Positions 7,273 through 15,213 of a DNA stretch of 16,137 bases are shown here, piece by piece. Under the pieces are notes generated by a model, which was given only the letters and a program-made list of their open reading frames with translations, was not told where the DNA came from and searched no databases. Where the stretch lies: the NCBI GenBank assembly GCA_937902665.1, contig CALELM010000070.1, forward strand, positions 1 through 16,137. The letters run 5' to 3'. The position numbers and the translations under genes are program-made. The DNA comes from an uncultured Selenomonadaceae bacterium. Lineage in GTDB: Bacteria; Bacillota; Negativicutes; Selenomonadales; Selenomonadaceae. Each line of letters starts with the position of its first letter. Position 1 is the stretch's first letter.

Positions 7273-7812
7273 ATGGATTGGATTAGAACATGTATGGGAG
7301 AACGGATTTTTCTTTGTATTTGTATTGCAGGTATTTTATGTCATGTTGTATATTTTTTCTTTGTGCATTGTGCTTGGAAAAATGAAATTAGCGAGTTGAA
7401 AGAAAATCAGCTCGCGGAAGTGCAGGAAATTTCTATGATTGAAAATTACATGAATGCACATCCCAATTATGCTGAGGACAAGAAAAAAGCAGAAAAATTG
7501 AATGCATCCGTCCAAACTATGCTTCCTAATGAGTTGGAGCAGGGAAATGTATTGTTGGGATTGCAGTCTATGGCAGTGGAGAACCGAGTCGAGTTGTCTG
7601 GAATAACTCCCGGAAAAAAAGAAACAAATGGAGAAATGGAGCAACTTCCGATTGAAGTTAAATTTCAATGCGGATATTTTGGCTTGTTGGATTATTTAAA
7701 AAGTCTGCAAGAAAGCAGGCGGTATTTGCAGATTCAGGGAATGAATGTAAAAAGCAATCAGGAAAGGCTGGATTGCCAGATAAAGGTTCTTGTTTATTCC
7801 ATGAAGAATTGA
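7273..7812 (+). CDS. pilO: Type IV pilus assembly protein PilO
   Basis: This is the likely inner-membrane partner of the PilMN protein (the equivalent of GspM in type II secretion). The 179-residue protein has one membrane helix (about 11-32), a coiled-coil (about 36-80), and a C-terminal PilO domain with LPIEVKFQCGYFGLLDYLKSL and RYLQIQGMNVK segments, typical of PilO. GAGGGG lies about 9 bases before the ATG; a nearby ATG at 7268 is out of frame. It follows PilMN by 34 bases and is the last pilus gene. Neither PilP nor the PilQ secretin follows, unlike the pilMNOPQ operons of Proteobacteria. A 67-base gap leads to aroC. Confidence 0.82.
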   Translation: MDWIRTCMGERIFLCICIAGILCHVVYFFFVHCAWKNEISELKENQLAEVQEISMIENYMNAHPNYAEDKKKAEKLNASVQTMLPNELEQGNVLLGLQSMAVENRVELSGITPGKKETNGEMEQLPIEVKFQCGYFGLLDYLKSLQESRRYLQIQGMNVKSNQERLDCQIKVLVYSMKN

Positions 7813-7879
7813 GATACTTGATTTATGCTGGTGGATAGCCTAAACTATTAGTTAAAAAATCCATCAGTGAGGTGTCGTT

Positions 7880-9037
7880 ATGAGTGCGTTGCGTTTTATG
7901 ACAGCAGGGGAATCCCATGGACCATGCTTGACCGCTGTTTTAGAAGGATTGCCGGCAGGCTTGCGGGTAAACATGGACGAAATCAACGGTGAGTTGGCAC
8001 GTCGCCAGCAAGGATATGGACGTGGCGGTCGAATGAAAATCGAAAAAGACAGCATCGAAATCTTGTCAGGTGTTCGTTTTGGGGAAAGCTTGGGCGGACC
8101 CATTACCTTGCGGGTTGTTAATAAGGATTGGGAAAATTGGACAGAACGCATGTCGGTTGCAGGAAGTCCGTCAGGCGAGACGGTAACAGCCGCACGTCCG
8201 GGACATGCAGACTTGACTGGCTATAAAAAATATGCACGCAAAGATATCCGTGATATTTTGGAGCGTTCCAGTGCAAGAGAAACTACCATGCGGGTGGCAG
8301 TAGGGGCGCTTTGCAAGCAATTTTTGAGGGAGTGTGGTATACAGGTCGTTTCTCATGTGACAAACATTGGTGGCATTGAAATTGATAAAGATAAAATAAA
8401 ACAGGATGATATTCATAAAACGGATTCGGATCTGAATTGCTATGATGCAATGGCTGAAGAAAAAATGAAAGAAAAAATACGTGCAGCAAAAGAAAAAGGC
8501 GATACGCTTGGCGGAATTTTTGAAGTCATTGTTCGTGGGGTTCCTGTTGGACTGGGTTCTCATATTCAATGGGATCGTCGATTGGATACCAAAATTGCTG
8601 GAGCAATCATGTCCATTCAGGCAATTAAGGGTGTGGAGATTGGTGCCGGATTTGAATATGCCAATTTGCCCGGAAGCCAAATGCATGATGAAATGTATTT
8701 TGATATGGAGAAAAATGTTTATCGCAAGACCAATCGAGCAGGCGGGTTGGAGGGCGGCATGAGCAATGGCGAGGACATTGTTGTGCGTGCTGTTATGAAG
8801 CCGATTCCAACGCTTATGAAGCCGTTGCATTCCATTGACGTGCATAGCAAGGAGGAAGTGCTTGCGTGCAAGGAACGCAGTGATACCTGTGCAGTATCGG
8901 CTGCTTCTGTGGTGGGGGAGGCTATGATGGCATTTGTTATAGCGCAGGCTGTTTGCGAAAAGTTTGGAAATGATGCAATGGTGGACTTGCTTTCCTTTAT
9001 GGATGCATACAAGAATCGTATGGAAAATGCATGGTGA
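7880..9037 (+). CDS. aroC: Chorismate synthase
   Basis: It converts EPSP to chorismate using reduced FMN, the last step of the shikimate pathway. The 385-residue length is normal for the bacterial enzyme. Signatures seen are GESHGP (10-15), QGYGRGGRM (44-52), RPGHADL (106-112), RSSARETTMRVAVGA (about 129-143), and GGMSNGEDIVVRAVMKPIPT further on. A GAGGTG ribosome site lies about 6 bases before the ATG. Its end overlaps the shikimate kinase gene by 7 bases. No terminator is visible between pilO and this gene, so read-through from the pilus operon is possible. Confidence 0.97.
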   Translation: MSALRFMTAGESHGPCLTAVLEGLPAGLRVNMDEINGELARRQQGYGRGGRMKIEKDSIEILSGVRFGESLGGPITLRVVNKDWENWTERMSVAGSPSGETVTAARPGHADLTGYKKYARKDIRDILERSSARETTMRVAVGALCKQFLRECGIQVVSHVTNIGGIEIDKDKIKQDDIHKTDSDLNCYDAMAEEKMKEKIRAAKEKGDTLGGIFEVIVRGVPVGLGSHIQWDRRLDTKIAGAIMSIQAIKGVEIGAGFEYANLPGSQMHDEMYFDMEKNVYRKTNRAGGLEGGMSNGEDIVVRAVMKPIPTLMKPLHSIDVHSKEEVLACKERSDTCAVSAASVVGEAMMAFVIAQAVCEKFGNDAMVDLLSFMDAYKNRMENAW

Positions 9038-9564
9038 TTACTATGAAAAACATTATATTGATTGGATTTATGGGAACGGGAAAGACCAGCACAGGGAAAA
9101 GGCTAGCTTCAAAGCTGGGGCTTGCCTTTGTGGATATTGATCAAGCCATTGAAAAGGAATATGAAATGACGATTCCGGAAATGTTTGCAAAATGTGGTGA
9201 GGACTATTTCCGAACATGTGAAAAACAAATGGTGAAACGTTTATCAGAAAGAAAAAAAACTGTGATAGCCACGGGCGGAGGCACCGTGAAGGATGCAGAG
9301 AACGTAAAAATTCTAAAAGAAAATGGCGTAATGATTTGCTTGTCAGCATCTGTTGATGCAATTTTGGAGAGAACTGCGCACAAAGGAAATCGCCCTGTGC
9401 TAGATGCGAGGGATGAAGGCAATCGCCGCAAAGCCGTGGAAGTTTTGATGGAGGAACGCAGGGAACTCTATAAACAAGCAGATTATACGGTAGATACGAG
9501 TGAATGGTCGCCTTTGCAGGTCGTTGATGATATCGTCCATTATCTGAGGAACAGGGGGCTGTGA
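9031..9564 (+). CDS. aroK: Shikimate kinase
   Basis: It phosphorylates shikimate to shikimate-3-phosphate with ATP. The 177-residue protein has the Walker A loop GFMGTGKTS (12-20), the substrate DID motif (Asp35, Asp37), Arg61 in YFRTCE, the GGGT segment (82-85) and the lid arginine in GNRPVLD (Arg121). Two starts are possible: ATG 9031, overlapping aroC by 7 bases, and ATG 9043 (MKNIILIGFMG), which matches typical family N-termini. Neither has a strong ribosome site, and overlap with aroC suggests coupling. The gene ends in a GTGA that touches the aroB start region. Confidence 0.95.
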   Translation: MVITMKNIILIGFMGTGKTSTGKRLASKLGLAFVDIDQAIEKEYEMTIPEMFAKCGEDYFRTCEKQMVKRLSERKKTVIATGGGTVKDAENVKILKENGVMICLSASVDAILERTAHKGNRPVLDARDEGNRRKAVEVLMEERRELYKQADYTVDTSEWSPLQVVDDIVHYLRNRGL

Positions 9565-9566
9565 TT

Positions 9567-10655
9567 ATGCGTAAAGTAAGGGTAGACCTTGGTGAAAACA
9601 GTTATGATATTTTTATTGGTCATTGCCTGAAGGATGAAATTATCAAGTTTATTCAGGCGAAGGGCTATTCCTGCCATGCTCTTGTCGTTACAGATACAAA
9701 TGTGGGAGCTTTGTACGGGGAAACGGTGCTTCAAATTTTGAAAGAGGCTGGACTGCAGTCTGTGCTGTATACAGTAACTGCTGGAGAAACCTCAAAAAGC
9801 ATGGAGATACTGGAAGGGATTTACACAAAAGCAATTGAATGGAAGCTTGACCGCAAGTCGCCAATTTTTGCGCTTGGCGGTGGTGTGGTAGGAGATTTGA
9901 CAGGATTTATCGCCGCTACTTATATGCGGGGCGTGCCGTTTATCCAGTTGCCGACCAGCCTTTTGGCACAGGTGGATTCGAGCGTTGGAGGCAAGGTGGC
10001 AGTCAACCATCCGCTTGGCAAGAATTTGATAGGTTGTTTTTATCAGCCAGATGCTGTTTTTATGGATCTGGATTACATGAAAACCTTGCCTGAGCGTGAG
10101 ATTTATACGGGATTGGCTGAAATTATCAAATATGGCATTATTTATGATGAGAGTTTTTTCTGCTTTTTGGAAAATCATGTAGAGGAAATACTCGCCCTCC
10201 ATTCGGAAACCATGATGCATATAATAGCACGGTCTTGTGAAATCAAAGCGCTTGTTGTTGGAAAGGATGAAAAGGAATCCGGACTGCGAAGAATTCTAAA
10301 TTTTGGACATACGATGGCACATGCAATCGAGCAGGAGACAAAATATACTCGCTACAATCATGGAGAAGCAGTTGCAGTAGGAATGATAGGTGCCGCCTAT
10401 ATTAGTCTGTTCATGGGATATATTGAGGAAAAGACCGTGCAAAGAATAAAGCAGCTGATTGATGCACTGCGGCTTCCGCAGCAGGCAGAGGGCTGTACGG
10501 CAGACAATATGTATGAATCAATTTTTCACGATAAAAAGACAATTCAAGGGAAGGTTCATTGGGTGTTGATGCAATCCATTGGAAGCGTTGTGGTGGAAAA
10601 CGAGATTCCAGAGACTGTGGTAAGGGACTCTATGGGAAAATGCTTGCTTCGTTAA
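9567..10655 (+). CDS. aroB: 3-dehydroquinate synthase
   Basis: This NAD- and metal-dependent enzyme cyclises DAHP to 3-dehydroquinate, the second step of the shikimate pathway. In the 362-residue protein I see GGGVVGDLTGFIAATYMRG (from about residue 104), the LPTSLLAQVDSSVGGK segment (about 128-143) that binds substrate, and the metal-binding histidines in LNFGHTMAHAIE and YNHGEAVAVGM. ATG 9567 is chosen because AGGGGG lies about 8 bases upstream; GTG 9561 is in frame but leaves only 2 bases. aroK-aroB adjacency is widely conserved. The stop is followed within a few bases by a palindromic terminator. Confidence 0.96.
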   Translation: MRKVRVDLGENSYDIFIGHCLKDEIIKFIQAKGYSCHALVVTDTNVGALYGETVLQILKEAGLQSVLYTVTAGETSKSMEILEGIYTKAIEWKLDRKSPIFALGGGVVGDLTGFIAATYMRGVPFIQLPTSLLAQVDSSVGGKVAVNHPLGKNLIGCFYQPDAVFMDLDYMKTLPEREIYTGLAEIIKYGIIYDESFFCFLENHVEEILALHSETMMHIIARSCEIKALVVGKDEKESGLRRILNFGHTMAHAIEQETKYTRYNHGEAVAVGMIGAAYISLFMGYIEEKTVQRIKQLIDALRLPQQAEGCTADNMYESIFHDKKTIQGKVHWVLMQSIGSVVVENEIPETVVRDSMGKCLLR

Positions 10656-10661
10656 AAAATG

Positions 10662-10688
10662 CGGCAAGTCCAAATTTTGGACTTGCCG
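10662..10688. terminator. Bidirectional terminator between aroB and the aminotransferase
   Basis: The 27 bases form a perfect palindrome: CGGCAAGTCC at the left edge pairs with GGACTTGCCG at the right. There is an A-run before (10654-10659) and a T-run after (10691-10695), so it can end transcription from both sides. It closes the plus-strand aro operon and the minus-strand aminotransferase operon. Confidence 0.92.
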
Positions 10689-10697
10689 TATTTTTGC

Positions 10698-11990
10698 TTA
10701 TTGAATTTCCGATAAAGCAAGCTCAAGAGCATTGAGCAGGTTATGAATATCTTCTTCGGTGATGACAAGCGGTGGCTGGAATGCCATGACGTTTCTTGCA
10801 ACACCATTTTTTCCGATAATAAAGCCACGATTTTTTAAGGTTTCGAGAAGCTCATCCAGAAGATCGGGATAAGGTTCTTTGGTTTCCGGATGAACGAATT
10901 CCGCTCCTACCATAAGTCCTAATCCTCGAATATCACCAATAACAGGATATTTCTTTTGAAGCTCTGCCAAGCCTGCTTGAAGTTGGTTGCCACGCAGGCG
11001 GGCATTTTCCATGAGCTGATGTTCTGCGATATAGTCGAGAACAGCAAGGCCTGCCGTAGAGGATACCGGATTTCCGCCCAATGTGGAAGCCCCCGGTTTC
11101 GTATAGGTATCCGCAATTTCTGCAGTAGAAATGAAAGCACTGATGGGAGCACCATTTCCTAAAGCTTTTGCCATTGTCATGATATCCGGAACGGTTTCAA
11201 AGTTTTCAATAGCAAACATTTTTCCGCTGCGGGCAAATCCCGTTTGAACCTCATCAACAATCAGCAGGCTATGATATTTTTCAAGAATTTCTTTGACACG
11301 CTTAAAATAATTTTTCGGAGGAACAACGATACCTGCATTTCCCTGAATAGATTCTGCAATCAAGGCTGCAGGATGGCCGGAGGTTGAAGTTTTGATGACA
11401 TCCTCTATCATGTTTGCGCAGGCGAGGTCGCACTCCGGATATTTTTTCTTGAGCGGGCAACGGTAGCAGTAGGGGTTGGGGGCGAAACTGATGCCATTGA
11501 CAGGATTGGAATCCGTTCGCCACATTTGGATTCCCGTGAGGCTCATACCTAGCTTAGTCCTGCCATGCAGTCCGTTACGCAGGGATATAAATTCATTGCT
11601 TCCCGTATAAATGGATGCGAGGAGCGCCGCTCCCTCGTTTGCTTCGGAGCCAGTAGAGCAGAAGAAGGATTTTTGAAGCTTCCCCGGCGTGACTTCTGCC
11701 AAGCGTTCTGCGAGAAGCAGCATGTTCTCTGTGAGATAAATATTGCAGACATGCTGCAAGGTGTTTACCTGCCTGCAAACCTTTTCGGTGATTTCTGGAT
11801 TGCAATGCCCACAGTTGATAACAGAAACTCCAGCAAAGCAATCCAAGTATTTTCTGCCTTCGCTGTCATAGAGGTACTGCATTTCACCGCGAACGATTTG
11901 GCGAGGTTCTTTGTAAAAATGCCCCAAGCATGGCATGATGTATTTTTTCTTCTTTTCCAAAATGGATTCAGGCCCTATATAGTTTGGCAT
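10698..11990 (-). CDS. Class III PLP-dependent aminotransferase
   Basis: This is a fold-type I, omega/acetylornithine-type aminotransferase. The 430-residue protein has the PLP phosphate-binding STGSEANE (about 112-119), the DEVQTGFARSG motif (246-256) and the Schiff-base Lys275 in MTMAKALGNGAP. A cysteine cluster (YCYRCP, about 174-179, then Cys187 and Cys191) recalls the AGXT2-like / 4-aminobutyrate aminotransferase subgroup. The substrate cannot be fixed from sequence: glyoxylate or pyruvate as acceptor with alanine, beta-amino acids or GABA as donor are all possible. AAGGAG lies 9 bases before the ATG. It follows the U32 gene by 31 bases and is probably cotranscribed with it. Confidence 0.9.
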   Translation of the reverse strand: MPNYIGPESILEKKKKYIMPCLGHFYKEPRQIVRGEMQYLYDSEGRKYLDCFAGVSVINCGHCNPEITEKVCRQVNTLQHVCNIYLTENMLLLAERLAEVTPGKLQKSFFCSTGSEANEGAALLASIYTGSNEFISLRNGLHGRTKLGMSLTGIQMWRTDSNPVNGISFAPNPYCYRCPLKKKYPECDLACANMIEDVIKTSTSGHPAALIAESIQGNAGIVVPPKNYFKRVKEILEKYHSLLIVDEVQTGFARSGKMFAIENFETVPDIMTMAKALGNGAPISAFISTAEIADTYTKPGASTLGGNPVSSTAGLAVLDYIAEHQLMENARLRGNQLQAGLAELQKKYPVIGDIRGLGLMVGAEFVHPETKEPYPDLLDELLETLKNRGFIIGKNGVARNVMAFQPPLVITEEDIHNLLNALELALSEIQ

Positions 11991-12021
11991 GTTTCATCAC
12001 TCCTTATCCCATAAAGTTTCC

Positions 12022-13971
12022 TTAAATTGAGTTTCTGCTCTTGCGGAAACGGTAAGTGCCTATACCAAATTTCCGAGGGCTTAGCTGCTGTAATTCATCC
12101 AGTGCCTTTAGGTCTTTGATCGGTTCTTTGGTTGAAAGGGAATCCAATCGCTGACGATAAAGATGCGTAACTTTTGCGGTCAATTCCGGAGAATAGTCTT
12201 GTGCTTCAATGCGGTAAGAAGCAATGCCGTTGAATTTTTCAAGATAAGGATACAGGCAGAGATCCTTTGCAAAGCAAATATGATTGCGTCCATACTGGTC
12301 AATGCGAATAGAGTGGATTTCGTCGGCACGGTCCAATAATGCATAGTGCCTATCCATTAACTCTGGCTGATTTAATTCGTTGAAATTTGGCAGGCTCATG
12401 GCTGGAATGTTGTGGTCGCAGATCATGGACTCATAAGTGCCATGCACGATTGCCTCAATGGGAAGCTCAGACTTTTCAACGATGTCCTTTAACTGTGCAA
12501 AGGAAAGCTCCAGTGAGGCAGTCGCCATGGAAATACCATTTTCTTTCATGAATTTTGCGGCTAAATGGTTGAAAAGGTTGAAGGATATGTCTGCCTGCAC
12601 AGGAAGCTGCGTTAGTTCCTGTACGAGCCGCAAGGTACCAAGATTGCTGACCATGATACCGTCTGGGGACATATTCTTTATAGCCGAAAGGAATTGCTCC
12701 AGCTCGCCACATTCCCGTCTCATGGTGGTGCGTGGCGTATTGATGATAACCTTAGCCCCGTGTTCCTTGGCAAAGGAGAGGATTTCTTGGTAATCGGAAA
12801 GCTTCCATGGAACCAATGGCTTGAAGGCTTCTCCTCCGACATAGATTCTGTCTGCGCCGTTTTCAATCGCAGATTTTGCAGATGCCAACGTATTGACCCG
12901 CACGGAAAGCTGTCGCTTCCTGTCGTTTTCTTTTTCGATAGGAGGTTCTTGGTGCAAGATATCGTCTTGGAAGCCTGCTTCCTTGACAGCTTCGCTAAAG
13001 AAACGAGGCTCACGGCTGCCATCAAACCCAATATCCTTTTTTGTTGGCTGCCCAAAAGCGAAGGTCGTTGTGAAATCTCTTGCACGGTTGTGATACAAAT
13101 CCTGCCAATCTTCTTCGTTCCATGAAAAACCATTGGGATCGCTGAGATACGAGTCAATGGCACGGCGATAAATGCTTACGATGCGGCGTATAAATTCAGG
13201 CGGTCGCATGCGTCCTTCAATTTTAAAGGAAAAAACACCTGCTTGAATTAACTGAGGAATGCTTCGGTACATGCACATGTCCTTGAGGGCAAGCTTGTAA
13301 GGTCCCGGCCCATTTTGGTCAAGAACTTCCTTCGTGTTCTCATCGATCAGTTGATATGGCCAGCGGCAAGGCTTGAGGCAGCGCCCGCGATTGCCGCTTT
13401 GCCCAAAGAGAACACCGGAATGAATGCATTGACCGCTTTCGGAAATGCACATATCGCCATGCATGAAATATTCCACTTCAATTCCTGTACGTTCACGGAA
13501 AAGACTGAGTTCAGAAAGCGTCATCTCTCTGCCGACAACGGTACGGGTAATGCCGTAGTCCTTCAGCTTTTGGATGGCATGTTCGTTATGGGTATTCATC
13601 ATGACAGAAGTATGGAGTGGTATATCAATTCCCATCTCATGCACAAGTTCCAGTACAGCAAAATCTTGTACCAAAATTGCATCTGGACGAATCTCATTCA
13701 GATAGGAAAGGTAGTTTTTCAGCTCAGGAATCTCTTCATCACTGATTAAATTATTAAGCGTAACGTAAATCTTGACATCATGCTCATGGGCGTAAGCAAT
13801 GGCTTTTTTGAGCATTTCATTATCAAAATTGAAATATCCCTCATGCATACGCATATTAAAGTGCTTGCCGCCTAGGTAGACAGCATCTGCTCCAGCTTCT
13901 ATGCCGGCAACCAGTGCGTCCCAAGTCCCTGCGGGAGCAAGTAATTCTACGGATTTGCGATTTAGTATCAT
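12022..13971 (-). CDS. U32 family protein, two-domain (RlhA/UbiU-type hydroxylase-like)
   Basis: U32 proteins are named as collagenase-like peptidases, but characterised members (RlhA, TrhP, UbiU/V) act in RNA or quinone hydroxylation with an iron-sulfur cluster. The 649-residue chain has a first TIM-barrel-like half (ELLAPAGTWDALVAGIEAGADAVY at the start) with the U32 signature near 168-202. Cysteines 175, 182, 198, 202 and 233 could ligate a cluster. A second, degenerate barrel-like repeat starts near residue 355 (SVRVNTLASAKSAIENGADRIYVGG). Two halves and the length resemble E. coli RlhA (about 650 residues), which acts on 23S rRNA; this link is inference. AAAGGAG lies about 11 bases before the ATG, and a good promoter is just upstream. 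Confidence 0.85.
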   Translation of the reverse strand: MILNRKSVELLAPAGTWDALVAGIEAGADAVYLGGKHFNMRMHEGYFNFDNEMLKKAIAYAHEHDVKIYVTLNNLISDEEIPELKNYLSYLNEIRPDAILVQDFAVLELVHEMGIDIPLHTSVMMNTHNEHAIQKLKDYGITRTVVGREMTLSELSLFRERTGIEVEYFMHGDMCISESGQCIHSGVLFGQSGNRGRCLKPCRWPYQLIDENTKEVLDQNGPGPYKLALKDMCMYRSIPQLIQAGVFSFKIEGRMRPPEFIRRIVSIYRRAIDSYLSDPNGFSWNEEDWQDLYHNRARDFTTTFAFGQPTKKDIGFDGSREPRFFSEAVKEAGFQDDILHQEPPIEKENDRKRQLSVRVNTLASAKSAIENGADRIYVGGEAFKPLVPWKLSDYQEILSFAKEHGAKVIINTPRTTMRRECGELEQFLSAIKNMSPDGIMVSNLGTLRLVQELTQLPVQADISFNLFNHLAAKFMKENGISMATASLELSFAQLKDIVEKSELPIEAIVHGTYESMICDHNIPAMSLPNFNELNQPELMDRHYALLDRADEIHSIRIDQYGRNHICFAKDLCLYPYLEKFNGIASYRIEAQDYSPELTAKVTHLYRQRLDSLSTKEPIKDLKALDELQQLSPRKFGIGTYRFRKSRNSI

Positions 13972-14011
13972 CAGAAAATCGGCTCCTTTTTTGCGTGTAT
14001 TTTACGTCACT

Positions 14012-14040
14012 AGTATAGCAGGTATCGGAGTTTTCATCAA
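14012..14040 (-). promoter_or_regulatory. Minus-strand promoter of the U32-aminotransferase operon
   Basis: Read on the minus strand, TTGATG (14040-14035) is followed after 17 bases by TATACT (14017-14012), with an extended -10 TG one base upstream. The predicted start near 14005 gives a leader of about 35 bases to the U32 ATG. Confidence 0.75.
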
Positions 14041-14072
14041 TGAAACCGCTTCGGGCTTGCAAGGAAGTTTTC

Positions 14073-14101
14073 TTGTGTCTTTTTTCGTGGTATGGTAGTA
14101 T
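14073..14101 (+). promoter_or_regulatory. Promoter of the small secreted protein gene
   Basis: TTGTGT (14073-14078), 17 bases, then TAGTAT (14096-14101), with an extended -10 TG one base upstream. It faces away from the U32 promoter, about 35 bases from it, so the two form a divergent control region. Confidence 0.55.
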
Positions 14102-14145
14102 GAATTTACTCAGGTATGATAATTTTTCTTTTGGAAAGAAGGTTC

Positions 14146-14697
14146 ATGACAGTGCATAGATATCAGAAAAAAATGGTTTGTTTTTCCAAAATAATTTTCA
14201 TTCTTTTGTGCTTGCTGCTTTTTCCTTTGCTTTGCACGGCTGCACCTATGCCGCGAGAAGTGCAAGAGCAAGGACATTCCGTAAAGCTGGGAGATGAGGT
14301 TAAAAATCATTTGCAGTTTTTTACATGGCCGATGCGCATTACGCCTGATGGCTTCAATTATTGCTGGCGGAGTTACAAAAACTATACAAGTCCTGAGTTT
14401 ATTTTGAGAACCAAAAAGGACAACAAGGTTATTTGGTGCATTGAAGTGGACAGAATCCCCGGAATTACTACCCCGCAGGGGATCGGGATTGGCTCCACGA
14501 TGGAAGCAATAGAGGAGCAATATGGAAAAGCAAGCACCTACATTGCAAGAAACGGAGATCTTATTATGGCGTATGGCGGTCGGAACAAATCGGATTATTA
14601 TATGCGGTTTCGTCTGCGCGGAAGAAAAGCAAAGACCGTGGTTTACATGACGATTGGCGACCCCATGACAGGAGAAGCCGTGAAGAAAAGAAAATAG
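14146..14697 (+). CDS. Secreted protein of unknown function
   Basis: I do not recognise the family. From ATG 14146 the protein has 183 residues: a basic N-terminus, a hydrophobic segment (about residues 14-30, IIFILLCLLLFPLLC) and a likely signal-peptidase site near CTAA-P. The Cys at LLC lacks the small residue of a true lipobox at -1. The mature part of about 150 residues has GIGIGSTMEAIEEQYGKAS, a pattern seen in several secreted small beta-rich domains where a 'G-S-T-x-E-x-x-x-x-x-G' helix precedes a strand, and then YYMRFRLRGRKAKTVVYMTIGDP. ATG 14146 has GGAAAGAAGG just upstream; an ATG at 14116 would add 10 residues. It is divergent to the U32 gene. Confidence 0.65.
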   Translation: MTVHRYQKKMVCFSKIIFILLCLLLFPLLCTAAPMPREVQEQGHSVKLGDEVKNHLQFFTWPMRITPDGFNYCWRSYKNYTSPEFILRTKKDNKVIWCIEVDRIPGITTPQGIGIGSTMEAIEEQYGKASTYIARNGDLIMAYGGRNKSDYYMRFRLRGRKAKTVVYMTIGDPMTGEAVKKRK

Positions 14698-14735
14698 CTT
14701 TAAAAAAGAATTTTATATACTGCAAATTGTAAATG

Positions 14736-14744
14736 TGATAAAAT
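14736..14744 (+). promoter_or_regulatory. Possible extended -10 element
   Basis: TG-a-TAAAAT fits an extended -10 hexamer, about 115 bases before the small hypothetical gene at 14869. No convincing -35 is present, so this is a weak call. Confidence 0.25.
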
Positions 14745-14868
14745 AAGAAAAGGATAACATTTGTCGAAAAATAAGGCGGAAGAGTTCGGTTTTTTGGTAG
14801 AAGCACAGCCATATCATTCACGCAATCGGCAGGGAAACGTATTTATTTGCATAGGGAGGCAGACGATT

Positions 14869-15114
14869 ATGGAAAATAGAGTGAAAATGAAGAATATTAT
14901 AGAATATCAAAGCACCATAGAAAAACCACGCAGTATTCCTGAACTGACAGCTCGTTACAATCTAAAGCGTGAGCAGTACAAGGAATTGAAAATGACGAGT
15001 GACAACAGTCCGGAAAAGCGTGAGCAGCTTGCCATGATATACGCAGAAGCAAAAGTTTTGGGATGGGCTTTGGGAAAAGATGAACGCAAAGTGATTAGGG
15101 AGATTAACTTTTAA
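14869..15114 (+). CDS. Small hypothetical protein
   Basis: The family is not recognised. From ATG 14869 it is an 81-residue charged, mostly helical protein with the central stretch SIPELTARYNLKREQYKELK, which could be a small helix-turn-helix-like or structural unit, and a C-terminal helix rich in Lys, Arg and Glu. The ATG has GGGAGG 9 bases upstream. The frame stays open to a TTG at 14761, also preceded by AAAGGA, which would add 36 residues; I prefer the stronger ribosome site. Its stop is followed at once by the outer arm of a long hairpin. Confidence 0.55.
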   Translation: MENRVKMKNIIEYQSTIEKPRSIPELTARYNLKREQYKELKMTSDNSPEKREQLAMIYAEAKVLGWALGKDERKVIREINF

Positions 15115-15196
15115 GGGCAAATAAGGCAAAGAAAAAGAAACATCTCACGTTCTTTTTTGCGGAAGCAAGAATAGGAGATGTTTCTGTATTTTGCCC
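15115..15196. terminator. Long two-part hairpin, probable terminator
   Basis: AGAAACATCTC (15136-15146) pairs perfectly with GAGATGTTTCT (15175-15185), and an outer arm GGGCAAA (15115-15121) pairs with TTTGCCC (15190-15196). An inner TTCTT/AAGAA pairing can extend the stem. On the minus strand the inner stem runs into TTTTTCTTT, a usable U-tract; on the plus strand the tail is weaker. It starts right after the stop of the small gene, so it likely ends that transcript and may back up the tracrRNA terminator. Confidence 0.55.
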
Positions 15197-15213
15197 AGTG
15201 CGAAACAGGAAAT

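Noticed and set aside
7813..7879. Terminator between pilO and aroC
   Set aside because: Only weak 4-bp pairings and no T-run are present.
8171..8845. Minus-strand ORF of 224 codons
   Set aside because: It lies wholly inside aroC in another frame, with unnatural His/Phe-rich composition and no ribosome site.
14146..14250. Lipoprotein signal in the secreted protein
   Set aside because: The Cys follows Leu-Leu; the lipobox needs a small residue at -1. An ordinary signal peptide fits better.
14761..14868. N-terminal extension of the small hypothetical gene from a TTG start
   Set aside because: A stronger GGGAGG ribosome site precedes ATG 14869, and TTG starts are rarer; kept as an alternative only.
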